Source of the DNA: Psychrobacter sp. Pi2-1
Lineage (GTDB): Bacteria; Pseudomonadota; Gammaproteobacteria; Pseudomonadales; Moraxellaceae
Assembly: GCF_904846645.1 (NCBI RefSeq)
Contig: NZ_CAJHBO010000024.1
Span: forward strand, 1 to 44,348
DNA length: 44,348 nucleotides
Direction: 5' to 3'
The number at the start of each line of letters is the position of its first letter. Position 1 is the first letter of the stretch. The notes under the pieces are model-generated. The model saw nothing but the letters and a program-made list of their open reading frames with translations. It was not told where the DNA came from and ran no database searches. The translations under genes and the position numbers were made by a program. Positions 25,871 to 34,039 of this stretch are shown here, one piece after another.

Positions 25871-26021
25871 CGTATTCTTTGGTTGCCACCCTACAGCCCT
25901 GATCTAAATCCCATTGAAAAGAAGTGGGCACAGGCAAAATTTCTACGTCAAGGCTGGATGGAGAATAATCTACCTAAGCTGTTTCATGATATGGGTTGTA
26001 TCTCTTTTATTCTAGACTGAC
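25871..26021 (+). pseudogene. IS630-family transposase remnant (C-terminal 49 residues)
   Basis: The frame gives RILWLPPYSPDLNPIEKKWA, including the SPDLNPIE box with the last catalytic acid, then AKFLRQGWMENNLPKLFH and a stop at 26018-26020. The sequence and end (GACTGAC followed by TA at 26022-26023) match the copy at 44228. Everything N-terminal is missing, replaced by the mini-element, so it is inactive. It is in the opposite orientation to the two edge copies. Confidence 0.85.
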
Positions 26022-26057
26022 TATAGTTAACTATCATATTATTATGAATCGAACAAT

Positions 26058-26267
26058 TTAGACTAGATCCTTAATATCTATATCCAATGCATCGCAAATA
26101 TCATAGGCCTTTTTGAGAGTGACATTCTTCTCTCCACGCTCGATATTTCCCATATAACTTCGATCAATATCTGCCATCTCTGCCAGCACTTCTTGAGATA
26201 TTCCTTTGCTTCTGCGCACATCACGGATACGCTTTCCAAAGGCTATCATGCGTTCATCTGTCTTCAT
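26058..26267 (-). CDS. XRE-family HTH regulator
   Basis: A 69-residue single-domain repressor of the Cro/C1 type. I favour ATG 26267 (MKTDERMIAFGKRIRDVRRS); the open frame runs back to 26294. The five-helix HTH covers almost the whole chain: IRDVRRSKGISQEVLAEMAD, IDRSYMGNIERGEKNVTLKK, AYDICDALDI. Small stand-alone proteins like this often control restriction-modification, toxin or phage-like loci. It is divergent from the 430-residue unknown gene at 26352, with a dyad between them, so it probably autoregulates and controls that gene. Confidence 0.85.
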   Translation of the reverse strand: MKTDERMIAFGKRIRDVRRSKGISQEVLAEMADIDRSYMGNIERGEKNVTLKKAYDICDALDIDIKDLV

Positions 26268-26311
26268 CTCACCAACCACTGCTAAAAATAGCAATACTCA
26301 CAGTGGTGGGC

Positions 26312-26330
26312 TATAATATCCACGGGATAT
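26312..26330 (+). promoter_or_regulatory. Promoter/operator between XRE gene and unknown gene
   Basis: A -10 box TATAAT (26312-26317) runs into the dyad ATATCC-ACG-GGATAT (26316-26330). A regulator bound here would block the rightward promoter. The XRE protein is the obvious candidate. The -35 box is weak. Confidence 0.5.
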
Positions 26331-26351
26331 AGTCGGTATTATGAGGTGAGT

Positions 26352-27644
26352 ATGAAAACAAAACTAGAGTATCAGCCAGATATAACAGAAACTAATAAGC
26401 TGATCTGTGAGAGGTACTGGTTAAGAGAAGGCGATAAACGAAGTGGTTTTATATATACCTGTAAAGAAATAGGTCAAGAGTTTGATGTTAAGCATCAGGA
26501 TATACCTAGTATCGTTAAAATAAATGCTCATCTTGTCGTACTAGACTGCCAATGCATAGACTGCGGTACAACTAAGATTTGCTATACTCGCTCACAGCTA
26601 ACTCGATTGGATCTTATTAGATGGCGGTGTGATGATTGCAGGGCGGCGCTTGAAAAAAGAATGGATCAAGAGTACTTAGAGTATCGTCTTAAACAAGACC
26701 GTTTAGCAGAAGAAAAGAGACAGACCGCTCTAGAGTACATCAATCAATGCCGAAGCATTCAATTAAGCAGTATTCCTTCAGTCACTGAGCTTAACGATGT
26801 GGATAAACTTCTACTCGCAGCGACTGTAGAGAGCCTAGGGGCAGATAATATAAGGAATACAGTCTCTCTACGTGACAATTTATCATTACCTTTATCACCG
26901 TTCTCTAAATTAGATGAAGAGATACTACAGCATCTTTTTAACCGAAATCTGCTCATACTCGCTTCTGAAAATAGCTACGAATACGTAACTATCAACGAAG
27001 AAAAAGAGCTAGAGATAGATTTCTATCAAGCGATCTTTGAGTTTGCTTATAGTATTGAGAATCTTACTAAAATCTTGATAAACGCTAAATCTCAGAAAAA
27101 TAACAGTGCTCTAGTAGCGAATGATCAATTTAAGAACTGGTGTGAAAAGTTACAGCTAGGAGAGTGTTTAAGCTACCTGATTACTAGGTCAAGATTGAAC
27201 TATCTAGCACCGCCTATTGGCGAAAAGCTAATTAGTATTCTCAGATCATGTTTAGCTGAATGCTCTGTATCAACCATGCATTATATCATTTGGAAGTCTG
27301 TGGAAAATGCTGCTGCATACGTGCAAAAACCAGGTATTACTCGAAAACATGCTTCAAATTCTGTTTCTGGTAATATAGAGAGAGTATTCAATAAAATATA
27401 CAGTGGTAGTTGGAGTCACAATAAATCTTTTCGCGATGCTAGCCACCCTCAGTCTGCAATGGCCAAAATATTTTTTGATTATGTATTTGCAGTAGATGAT
27501 GGTGGTTTTCACCATACTCTTGATGAGCTATTCAGCCCATATAGGTCCCAAAAAACTTTAGAGCAAGTAAGTTACGCAACTCTAGGAGATGCTAGAAGTA
27601 CGAATTATTCAGTCACAATAGCTCTTGATATTAAACAATCATGA
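26352..27644 (+). CDS. Unrecognised 430-residue protein with Cys4 zinc-ribbon-like cluster
   Basis: I do not recognise a family. ATG 26352 follows the Shine-Dalgarno GAGGTGAG. Residues about 65-105 contain paired cysteines (LDCQCIDCGTTKIC and RWRCDDCRA) that look like a zinc ribbon. A charged coiled-coil-like helix follows (EKRMDQEYLEYRLKQDRLAE, about 105-130). The rest (130-430) appears globular and mostly helical, with no signal peptide or membrane segment, so it is probably cytoplasmic and may bind nucleic acid. The C-terminal part includes NAAAYVQKPGITRKHASNSV. It is AT-rich and is controlled divergently by an XRE repressor, on an island that ends in a truncated epmC. The layout resembles defence or selfish loci, but no catalytic motif supports any specific role. 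Confidence 0.6.
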   Translation: MKTKLEYQPDITETNKLICERYWLREGDKRSGFIYTCKEIGQEFDVKHQDIPSIVKINAHLVVLDCQCIDCGTTKICYTRSQLTRLDLIRWRCDDCRAALEKRMDQEYLEYRLKQDRLAEEKRQTALEYINQCRSIQLSSIPSVTELNDVDKLLLAATVESLGADNIRNTVSLRDNLSLPLSPFSKLDEEILQHLFNRNLLILASENSYEYVTINEEKELEIDFYQAIFEFAYSIENLTKILINAKSQKNNSALVANDQFKNWCEKLQLGECLSYLITRSRLNYLAPPIGEKLISILRSCLAECSVSTMHYIIWKSVENAAAYVQKPGITRKHASNSVSGNIERVFNKIYSGSWSHNKSFRDASHPQSAMAKIFFDYVFAVDDGGFHHTLDELFSPYRSQKTLEQVSYATLGDARSTNYSVTIALDIKQS

Positions 27645-27772
27645 TTTACCGATGTCTAAATCACTAATACAATTAAATCAGCCGAATAAGACATAGCAAT
27701 GAGAGAAAGATTGTCTAGATAGAAGACTATCTGACTTGCTGAACAATTTTATTACTACTGATAGGAGCTAGT

Positions 27773-28021
27773 ATGGAAGATTCTAAATTTGAAGCATCGA
27801 TTACCGATGATCGTCCTATCCTCGTTAGCAAACAAGAAATAGAAAAGCGCCGCCGCATTAACTTTGATACTTTGGGCAGCTTCGCAGTCGATAATATTCC
27901 TATTAACCCAGATACTCAGCACATCTTTCAAGACTTTGAGGAAGGTAAAATTGCAACTAGCAAGGAAGTAAAAGCTTTGCTACATGCTCACTATACTAAG
28001 ATAGCGCTCGAAGATAATTAG
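27773..28021 (+). CDS. VbhA-like antitoxin (small helical protein)
   Basis: An 82-residue acidic protein. The helix-turn layout (SKQEIEKRRRINFDTLGSFAV, then IFQDFEEGKIATSKEVKALL) resembles VbhA-type antitoxins that block Fic AMP-transferases through an inhibitory (S/T)xxxE(G/N) motif. Here the matching position reads SFAVDN, with Asp in place of Glu. A good TAGGAG Shine-Dalgarno precedes ATG 27773. A Fic toxin normally follows, but the next 750 bp has no frame with the Fic HPFxxGNGR motif, so this would be an orphan. The assignment is tentative. Confidence 0.5.
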   Translation: MEDSKFEASITDDRPILVSKQEIEKRRRINFDTLGSFAVDNIPINPDTQHIFQDFEEGKIATSKEVKALLHAHYTKIALEDN

Positions 28022-28772
28022 CTCTTATAGTTTGAGCCCGACGTTGCTAAGCTATTATAGTATTGCTTTTCACAGCCAGTATCGAAAGATGAAACATAAT
28101 TAATTGTGCTATTCAATCATATTTATCAAATCATTTCACCTATGTAAGATTACTAGTCCAGTATCACTAACTCTCGTCCAGCCATCTCCGAAATAAAGAA
28201 TAACTATTCTGCCCACAAACATAATAATGCTATAGCTAGTCAGCTTATTCGCTTAGTGAATAGATAAGCATTAAGACCTAATATCACCGTGGTGAATTAC
28301 ATCCTTGGGTCTGCTTCTATCTACACTCGCGTGCTTTAATATTACCATCATTATATCCGTGTTCATATGATTCGATATCTTGCAACTGACAATACTATGT
28401 GCAAAGACGTTAATGATAAACATGAATAGCAGAAAACTACTTTTACTTCTACCTATCTGACATAGATAAAATCTACTGGATTAGAGGATGGTACGATTGA
28501 TCAAAAGTAACCATTAATAGATAGACGTAGCGAAGCGCATCATGTCCGCGTTTATAGCTTAGATAGGATGATATTAGAAAGAATGCTTCTGAAGATGTGA
28601 AAGATACCTGAAAAACTTAATTGTTATGATACCTAATTGATAGAACGACCATTATCTTTTGGATAGGTAAAAGTGATTTGTTCTGATAGGTTGTAATAAT
28701 CACCGAAGTGATAGTTTTAATTTAGATGCCTACAAATAATATAGCGATGTACACTATTAGAATAAGAGGTTT
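28022..28772. other. Gene-free 750-bp stretch at the island edge
   Basis: No coding frame, terminator, tRNA or repeat can be supported here. The composition is AT-rich and stop-dense in all frames, as expected for decayed DNA. It lies between the orphan antitoxin-like gene and the broken end of epmC, so it may contain the eroded remains of the island's last gene. Confidence 0.6.
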
Positions 28773-29201
28773 CTAGCATGTCAACCTATAAGGAGATGTG
28801 TGGATTTCATGTAAAGCACTGGCAAAAAAGTCATGAGCGAACTCAATTCTGGCAGGTTTATCATTTTTAGCTGGAAAATACTCGGGTTCTCCATCACTAC
28901 GAATCAATATAACTTGCTGATCAGCGAATAAAGTATTAAATAACTGTATGAGCCAGTCGGTAGCTAGTCGTTCGCTATCGATTATCAATTCTGCTGTGTG
29001 AGTATTGTCAAATTGAGTAATAGACAACTCTTGCCACTGACTTCTTAATTCGTTTAAATACTCATCTTTATCGAAGCACAGTCTATTATTAGGAACATTT
29101 TCAGTATGACCCCTTAATTGAATAAGCTGTTGTAGCAACGAACTTGCTTCAGCAGGAGGAAGTAAGTCAGAAAAATTCATTTTATTATCGGATAGATTCA
29201 T
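28773..29201 (-). pseudogene. epmC: Truncated EF-P hydroxylase EpmC (YfcM)
   Basis: EpmC hydroxylates the lysylated EF-P. The frame starts normally at 29201, with a longer N-terminus than in E. coli, and matches the family at WLIQLFNTLFADQQVILIRS, GEPEYFPAKNDKPARIEFAH and DFFASALHEI. Right after HEI, where the family has Ser-His-Trp-Cys, it changes to twelve unrelated residues and stops. About two thirds of the catalytic domain is missing, including the following metal-ligand region. The junction is at about 28804 and marks the right end of the accessory island. Confidence 0.75.
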
Positions 29202-29382
29202 AGAGAAGACATTGACTTAATAAATACTAAAGACAAAAAACTTTAGGTAAAAGGTAAGTAGTAGAAGAGCTTAAACAAATTTACTATCAAAAAATCTTAA
29301 CATACTAGCGCTAGCAGAATATGGCACTTTCCGTTAGTATGGCAGGCAATATTATACACCGTTTTTATGAATGAGGCCGCGC

Positions 29383-29976
29383 ATGTCAAGCACTCCAGAA
29401 ACTAAACCGTCAGCACCTCACGCTGACAATAAAAAAGCGCCTGTATCTACTGGCATGCCTGAGCACATCTCCTTAGATAAGTGGGCAGACACTGGATATG
29501 AATGGTCAGGAGAGGTCAAACCAAGCTCGTTTGATCGTCTTGCTACTACTCTGAGCACTGAACATGAGCAGTCAGAAATACAGCTCAACGCTAACTTATA
29601 TCGTCGCAACAACGTCTTGCATTTAGCATTTACTTTAACAGGTGATGTTTGGCTAACTTGTCAGCGCTGTTTACAACCAATCGCGATAGACTTGTCTGAT
29701 GATTATGACATCGCGCTACTAGAAAACGACAGTCAGGTTCGTTTAGTTAAAGATGAACAAGATTATTTATTACTGGATGAAATCGTCACCGAGCAATCTC
29801 CAGAGCGTCTGTTACCATTTAAAAAATTGGTAGAAGATGAAATCTTGCTCAAAACGCCTATGGCACCAAAGCATGACGATTGTGAAATGTCTGTTGAGCA
29901 GTTTGGTGAAATACCAGAAGAAGAAGAAGGTGAAAATCCTTTTGCTGCTTTAGCCTCGCTAAAAGGCAAACTATAA
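29383..29976 (+). CDS. yceD: 23S rRNA accumulation protein YceD (DUF177)
   Basis: A 197-residue DUF177 protein involved in large-subunit rRNA accumulation, conserved next to rpmF. I chose ATG 29383 because GAGG lies 6 bp upstream; ATG 29371 would place the Shine-Dalgarno inside the gene. The domain shows LHLAFTLTGDVWLTCQRCLQPIAIDL (a CxxC pair, about 85-105), DYLLLDEIVTEQSPERLLPF and a final CEMSV...NPFAALASLKGKL. It is the first gene of the yceD-rpmF pair. Confidence 0.9.
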   Translation: MSSTPETKPSAPHADNKKAPVSTGMPEHISLDKWADTGYEWSGEVKPSSFDRLATTLSTEHEQSEIQLNANLYRRNNVLHLAFTLTGDVWLTCQRCLQPIAIDLSDDYDIALLENDSQVRLVKDEQDYLLLDEIVTEQSPERLLPFKKLVEDEILLKTPMAPKHDDCEMSVEQFGEIPEEEEGENPFAALASLKGKL

Positions 29977-30072
29977 GCACCAAAACTATCTACTCGATGC
30001 ATTTGAAAAACCTTTTATCAGCTTTGTACAGAAGAGTGCAAGGCAGGGCTTTATTAATTTAATAAACATGCG

Positions 30073-30078
30073 TATAAT
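30073..30078 (+). promoter_or_regulatory. Promoter -10 box in the rpmF leader
   Basis: TATAAT is preceded at 17 bp by TTTATT, a weak -35. It implies a leader of about 210 nt before rpmF that contains small hairpins (AGCAAC/GTTGCT; ACTGAC/GTCAGT). This could allow rpmF to be transcribed separately from yceD. Confidence 0.45.
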
Positions 30079-30294
30079 GTCCGGTTTATTGCATTCGAGC
30101 AACCTGTTGCTTGCTGATAGAAACTGACTGGGTAATTTTTTTATAAAATTCAGCCTTGGTCAGTGCTTTATGTGAGTGGCAATCTATTTAACTAATGATG
30201 CTTAAGACTTAGGTTGTTGTGATTATATAGCCTCTGTCAGTATCGACTTAAGCTGAATTTCAAGCTTATCCCTTTTAAGTATAGGAGCTATATC

Positions 30295-30477
30295 ATGGCT
30301 GTTCAAAAAAGTCGTAAAAGCCGTTCTCGTCGTGACATGCGCCGTTCACATCACCGTATGGAAATTGCTGAACTAAGCGTAGATGCTACTACTGGTGAAA
30401 AACATCGTCGTCATCACATGACTAAAGATGGTTTCTACCGTGGTCGTCAACTGTTCAAAGTCAGCCAAGACGCCTAA
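30295..30477 (+). CDS. rpmF: 50S ribosomal protein bL32
   Basis: A 60-residue basic ribosomal protein with the standard start [19 protein letters not shown] and the C-terminal [15 protein letters not shown]. It has no zinc-binding cysteines (C-minus type). AGGAG precedes ATG 30295. In many bacteria plsX and fabH follow; here the gene is closed by a terminator. Confidence 0.97.
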   Translation: MAVQKSRKSRSRRDMRRSHHRMEIAELSVDATTGEKHRRHHMTKDGFYRGRQLFKVSQDA

Positions 30478-30573
30478 GACATTGGCTCTGTGATAGCTTA
30501 GGCGAAGATGATAATAGTACTGGTGACTATTATTGTTTTTGCCTAGTTATTATTAGTCAATAAGCTTTGAGCT

Positions 30574-30631
30574 AAAAAAAGCCAAGTTATTTCGCTATCA
30601 TATATTATGTGGCTGGATAACTTGGCTTTTT
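30574..30631 (+). terminator. Intrinsic terminator after rpmF
   Basis: AGCCAAGTTAT (30580-30590) pairs with ATAACTTGGCT (30617-30627) and is followed by five T; the upstream A7 gives the reverse-strand tail. The stem is perfect with a 26-base loop. The remaining 30632-30902 holds no gene I can support. Confidence 0.8.
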
Positions 30632-30902
30632 GTTATTTATAACTAGACTTATTGCTTAATTCGCTTGTTATTTTTAGTAGATTTAAAAATGTGCTGATAT
30701 AATCTGCTCCTTTAATTTGGGCAGCGTTACTCTTGCTGTTTAGTTTGCATCCGCTATGATAATAGTGTCTGTCAGTGTATAGTTTACTGACAATCTGTTT
30801 TCTTGCATAAATACTTGAAGTAGCGGCTTTGTATAACATCTCATAATATAATACCCCCCATTGTTTTTAGGGATATTTCTAATCAGATAAGGAATATTGG
30901 TT

Positions 30903-31871
30903 ATGGCTTCTGTACCCGATATGGTAAAAAAGCAACCCGCTCGTATCGCGGTCATTTTTCCTGGACAAGGATCTCAAGCAGTCGCGATGACGAGTGAGCT
31001 TGCCGAAATCTATCCAGAGATACGCGATACATTTACCGAAGCGAGTGATGCGCTTGGTGAGGATTTGTGGGCAATCTGTCAGGACGAAGAAAAACTCAAT
31101 CAGACCCAATATACTCAGCCTGCGCTTTTGACCGCTAGTATTGCTATTTGGCGTGTTCTACAACAAAAAATAGAAGAGACGCCTTGTTATTTAGCTGGTC
31201 ACTCTCTAGGCGAGTACAGTGCCCTGTGTGCTGCCAATGTGATATCGCTGGGTGATGCAGTCACTTTAGTACATAAGCGCGGTCAGTTGATGCAAGAGGC
31301 CGTTGTAGGGGTTGATACTGCTATGGCTGCAGTATTAGGACTAGAAGACAACCGAGTTGAAAACTTGTGTGAGCAAGCAACCGAACACGTCGAAGATGCC
31401 GTTGTTGGGGCAGCCAATTTCAATAGTCCAGGACAAGTGGTTATTTCGGGTAACGCTGCTGGTGTTAATGCTGTTATTGATAAAGTCAAAAACACGGGCA
31501 AAAAATCTGTTCCTCTAAAAGTGAGTGTGCCGTCTCATTGCGCACTTATGGAACCTGCCAGCAATGCATTGGCTGAGATACTAGCGGGTATCAAGTTTGA
31601 TCAGGCAACCATTCCTGTTATACAAAATCGCTATGCACGCGTCGAAACCAGTGCGGTCGGTATCAAGCAAGCATTGACCGAACAGCTGAGCGAGCCAGTA
31701 CTGTGGTCAAAAACCATGCAAGAGCTGGCTGACAAGCAAATCAATATCTTAATTGAATGCGGCAGTGGTAATGTACTGAGCAATTTGGCGAAGCGTCAGG
31801 CGCAGCCAATCGCAAGCTATCCTACTGACAAGCCTGCCCGTCTAGAAAAATTATTGGAGGTGTTATCATGA
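30903..31871 (+). CDS. fabD: Malonyl-CoA:ACP transacylase FabD
   Basis: Loads malonyl groups onto acyl carrier protein for fatty-acid synthesis. The 322-residue protein has the family GQGSQ motif (about 20-25), the nucleophile serine in LAGHSLGEYSAL (about 100), the Arg in VHKRGQLMQEAV, and the His in VSVPSHCALMEPA (about 210), with GSGNVL near the C-terminus. ATG 30903 has AAGGA upstream. It overlaps fabG by ATGA, and acpP lies just beyond. Confidence 0.95.
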   Translation: MASVPDMVKKQPARIAVIFPGQGSQAVAMTSELAEIYPEIRDTFTEASDALGEDLWAICQDEEKLNQTQYTQPALLTASIAIWRVLQQKIEETPCYLAGHSLGEYSALCAANVISLGDAVTLVHKRGQLMQEAVVGVDTAMAAVLGLEDNRVENLCEQATEHVEDAVVGAANFNSPGQVVISGNAAGVNAVIDKVKNTGKKSVPLKVSVPSHCALMEPASNALAEILAGIKFDQATIPVIQNRYARVETSAVGIKQALTEQLSEPVLWSKTMQELADKQINILIECGSGNVLSNLAKRQAQPIASYPTDKPARLEKLLEVLS

Positions 31872-32596
31872 GCCGTACGATTACATTAGTGACTGGCGCT
31901 AGCCGAGGTATCGGCAAGGCAGTGGCCAAACGTTTTGCTAAAGAAGGACATTTTGTCATTGGAACTGCGACCACTGAAAAAGGCGCTGAGCTTATCGATG
32001 ACTACCTTCATGATACTGGTGGTATTGGTCGTGTTCTAGACGTACGTGATACTGCTCAAATTGATAAACTATTTGAAGAGATTGAAAGCGTCTATGGTGC
32101 GGTACAAGTATTGGTTAACAATGCTGGTATTACCCAAGATGGTCTACTGATGCGCATGAAAGACGAAGATTGGGAAAATGTCATCGATACCAATTTGACA
32201 TCGGTATATCGCATGAGTAAACGTGCCGTACGCGGTATGATGAAAGCACGCCGTGGTCGTATTATCAACATTACCTCTGTCGTCGCTCAAATGGGCAATG
32301 CGGGCCAATCTAACTATGCGGCGACCAAAGCTGGCGTAGAAGGGTTTAGTCGTACGCTTGCACGTGAGATTGGTTCACGCCAAGTGACCATCAATTGCGT
32401 TGCACCAGGTTTGATCGAAACGGATATGACAGATGAGCTTGATGAGCGCCTATTGAACTCTATGTTAGATGCTGTGCCTATCAGCCGTCTTGGTCAGCCA
32501 GAGGACATCGCTGCAGCGGTACATTTCTTGGCTAGCGACGAGGCCAGCTATATCACAGGCGCTGTTATTCCTGTCAATGGCGGCATGTATATGTAG
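31868..32596 (+). CDS. fabG: 3-oxoacyl-ACP reductase FabG
   Basis: An NADPH-dependent SDR reductase of the fatty-acid elongation cycle, 242 residues. It shows the Rossmann motif TGASRGIGKAV (residues 8-18), NNAGITQDGLLMRM, the catalytic Ser in NITSVVAQMGN (about 135), YAATKAG with Tyr and Lys (about 150-154), and the C-terminal GAVIPVNGGMYM. GGAGG lies before ATG 31868, and the start is coupled to fabD by ATGA. Confidence 0.96.
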   Translation: MSRTITLVTGASRGIGKAVAKRFAKEGHFVIGTATTEKGAELIDDYLHDTGGIGRVLDVRDTAQIDKLFEEIESVYGAVQVLVNNAGITQDGLLMRMKDEDWENVIDTNLTSVYRMSKRAVRGMMKARRGRIINITSVVAQMGNAGQSNYAATKAGVEGFSRTLAREIGSRQVTINCVAPGLIETDMTDELDERLLNSMLDAVPISRLGQPEDIAAAVHFLASDEASYITGAVIPVNGGMYM

Positions 32597-32663
32597 TCAA
32601 TATACGAGCGTTACATAGTTATAATAAAAAACTGTGTGAACGAGTGTAAACTATAATAAAGGG

Positions 32664-32672
32664 TGCTATAAT
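32664..32672 (+). promoter_or_regulatory. Extended -10 promoter for acpP
   Basis: TGCTATAAT matches the extended -10 consensus (TGnTATAAT), which can work with a poor -35. It would give a leader of nearly 190 nt before acpP, including a hairpin at about 32691-32716 (AAAGCC/GGCTTT). A separate strong acpP promoter is common because ACP is needed in excess. Confidence 0.5.
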
Positions 32673-32866
32673 GACGGATACTTTTGAGTCAAAGCCTTGT
32701 ATGATAGCAGGGCTTTATTAGACATCAGACAAACTGTATAACATGTCATAGAGTACTCAGACAGCATTGCTGGTCTGGCAAACGCATTTTATATATCATG
32801 CTATAGCGTTAAATAAGGCGATATAGCAGTTTATTAAAAATAATAGATGATAACGGAGTGATCTAC

Positions 32867-33103
32867 ATGAGTAATGATATCGAGCTAAGAGTAAAAGCAG
32901 CAGTAGCTGAGCAACTAGGTATGAATGTTGAAGACATCAACAACGATGCTTCATTCATGGAAGACCTAGGTGCAGATTCTTTAGACCTAGTTGAATTGGT
33001 TATGTCATTTGAAAGTGATTTTGGTATCACTATTCCTGATGAAGATTCTGCAGAATTGACTACTGTTCAAAAAGCAATCGATTACGTACAAGCCCAACTA
33101 TAA
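32867..33103 (+). CDS. acpP: Acyl carrier protein
   Basis: A 78-residue acidic carrier of fatty-acyl chains. The phosphopantetheine serine is in the canonical [15 protein letters not shown] box (Ser about residue 37). ATG 32867 follows CGGAGTGA; the frame extends back to 32858, but the family starts at [16 protein letters not shown]. It is followed by a terminator. Length and sequence are typical. Confidence 0.97.
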   Translation: MSNDIELRVKAAVAEQLGMNVEDINNDASFMEDLGADSLDLVELVMSFESDFGITIPDEDSAELTTVQKAIDYVQAQL

Positions 33104-33132
33104 TTTGCTACTTATTTAGCAGAGTTATAATG

Positions 33133-33163
33133 CCGCCTATCTGATTAGATAGGCGGTTTTTTT
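33133..33163 (+). terminator. Intrinsic terminator after acpP
   Basis: CCGCCTATCT pairs with AGATAGGCGG around a 4-base loop and is followed by seven T. It closes the fabD-fabG-acpP unit. Confidence 0.92.
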
Positions 33164-33385
33164 ATGGGCGCGTGATTATTATTTCTAAATGCAGCAATCG
33201 AATTTAACATTGACTACGTCAATTCAACATTACTCAACATACTATTACTATCCACATCGACTCCTTTTATCTATACTTGTAATAGTAAGTCGTAGAAAAA
33301 GATGGCAGTCAGACATTTAGTATATTGTCTGACTATGTGTTTTATTAGAAGAATGACAAATAATAATATTTCAAGGAGTAGATAT

Positions 33386-33895
33386 ATGGGTATGTTTAGC
33401 TTTGCAAAAGATATCGGTGATAAGATTTTTAACCGTGATGACGAAAAGCATGATGCTAAGACAGAAACGAAAGCAGATGCTAATACACCAGTACAAAGCA
33501 GTGAACCGAGTGCACAATCAGTTGCTAATATTCTGTTGCGCCGTATTCAGCAGCAAAACCTCAATATCAGTAACCTGAAAATTAAATATAATGGTTCTAC
33601 AGATACTGCAGAAATCAGTGGTAATGCTAAAACTCAAGCTGATCGCGAAAAAGCCATTATCGCTATCGGTAACGTGCAAAATGTTGCAAAGGTTATCGAT
33701 AATATCGATATCGAAGAGGATGCACCTGAATCTACGATGTATACGGTGAAGTCTGGTGACAGCTTATCTAAAATTGCTAAAGAAGTTTATGGCTCATCTG
33801 GCGATTATATGAAGATATTCGAAGCGAACAAGCCAATGTTATCTGATCCAGATAAAATCTATCCAGGTCAAGTACTACGCATTCCTAAGCCATAA
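33386..33895 (+). CDS. BON-LysM protein (Kbp/YgaU-like)
   Basis: A 169-residue protein with a BON domain (about 45-110, with AEISGNAKTQADREKAIIAI) and a C-terminal LysM domain (about 118-168, MYTVKSGDSLSKIAKEVYG, ending in YPGQVLRIPKP). The layout equals E. coli Kbp, a cytoplasmic potassium-binding protein. It has no signal peptide. ATG 33386 follows AAGGAG; the open frame back to 33302 is not needed. It is a single gene closed by a terminator. Confidence 0.9.
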   Translation: MGMFSFAKDIGDKIFNRDDEKHDAKTETKADANTPVQSSEPSAQSVANILLRRIQQQNLNISNLKIKYNGSTDTAEISGNAKTQADREKAIIAIGNVQNVAKVIDNIDIEEDAPESTMYTVKSGDSLSKIAKEVYGSSGDYMKIFEANKPMLSDPDKIYPGQVLRIPKP

Positions 33896-33945
33896 TTCTA
33901 GAAGAAGCGTATAGAGAAATAATATTTTAAATATGACGTTCTAAT

Positions 33946-33977
33946 AAAAAAGCCTCTTATTATTAAGAGGCTTTTTT
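33946..33977 (+). terminator. Intrinsic terminator after the BON-LysM gene
   Basis: AAAAAGCCTCTTA pairs with TAAGAGGCTTTTT around a 4-6 base loop, ending in a T run. With queG converging from the right, it may act in both directions. Confidence 0.9.
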
Positions 33978-34039
33978 ATGTTGTACACTTCAAATAAACA
34001 CTTTATTTCAGTGACATTTGATAGTCATAAAGTGATTGG

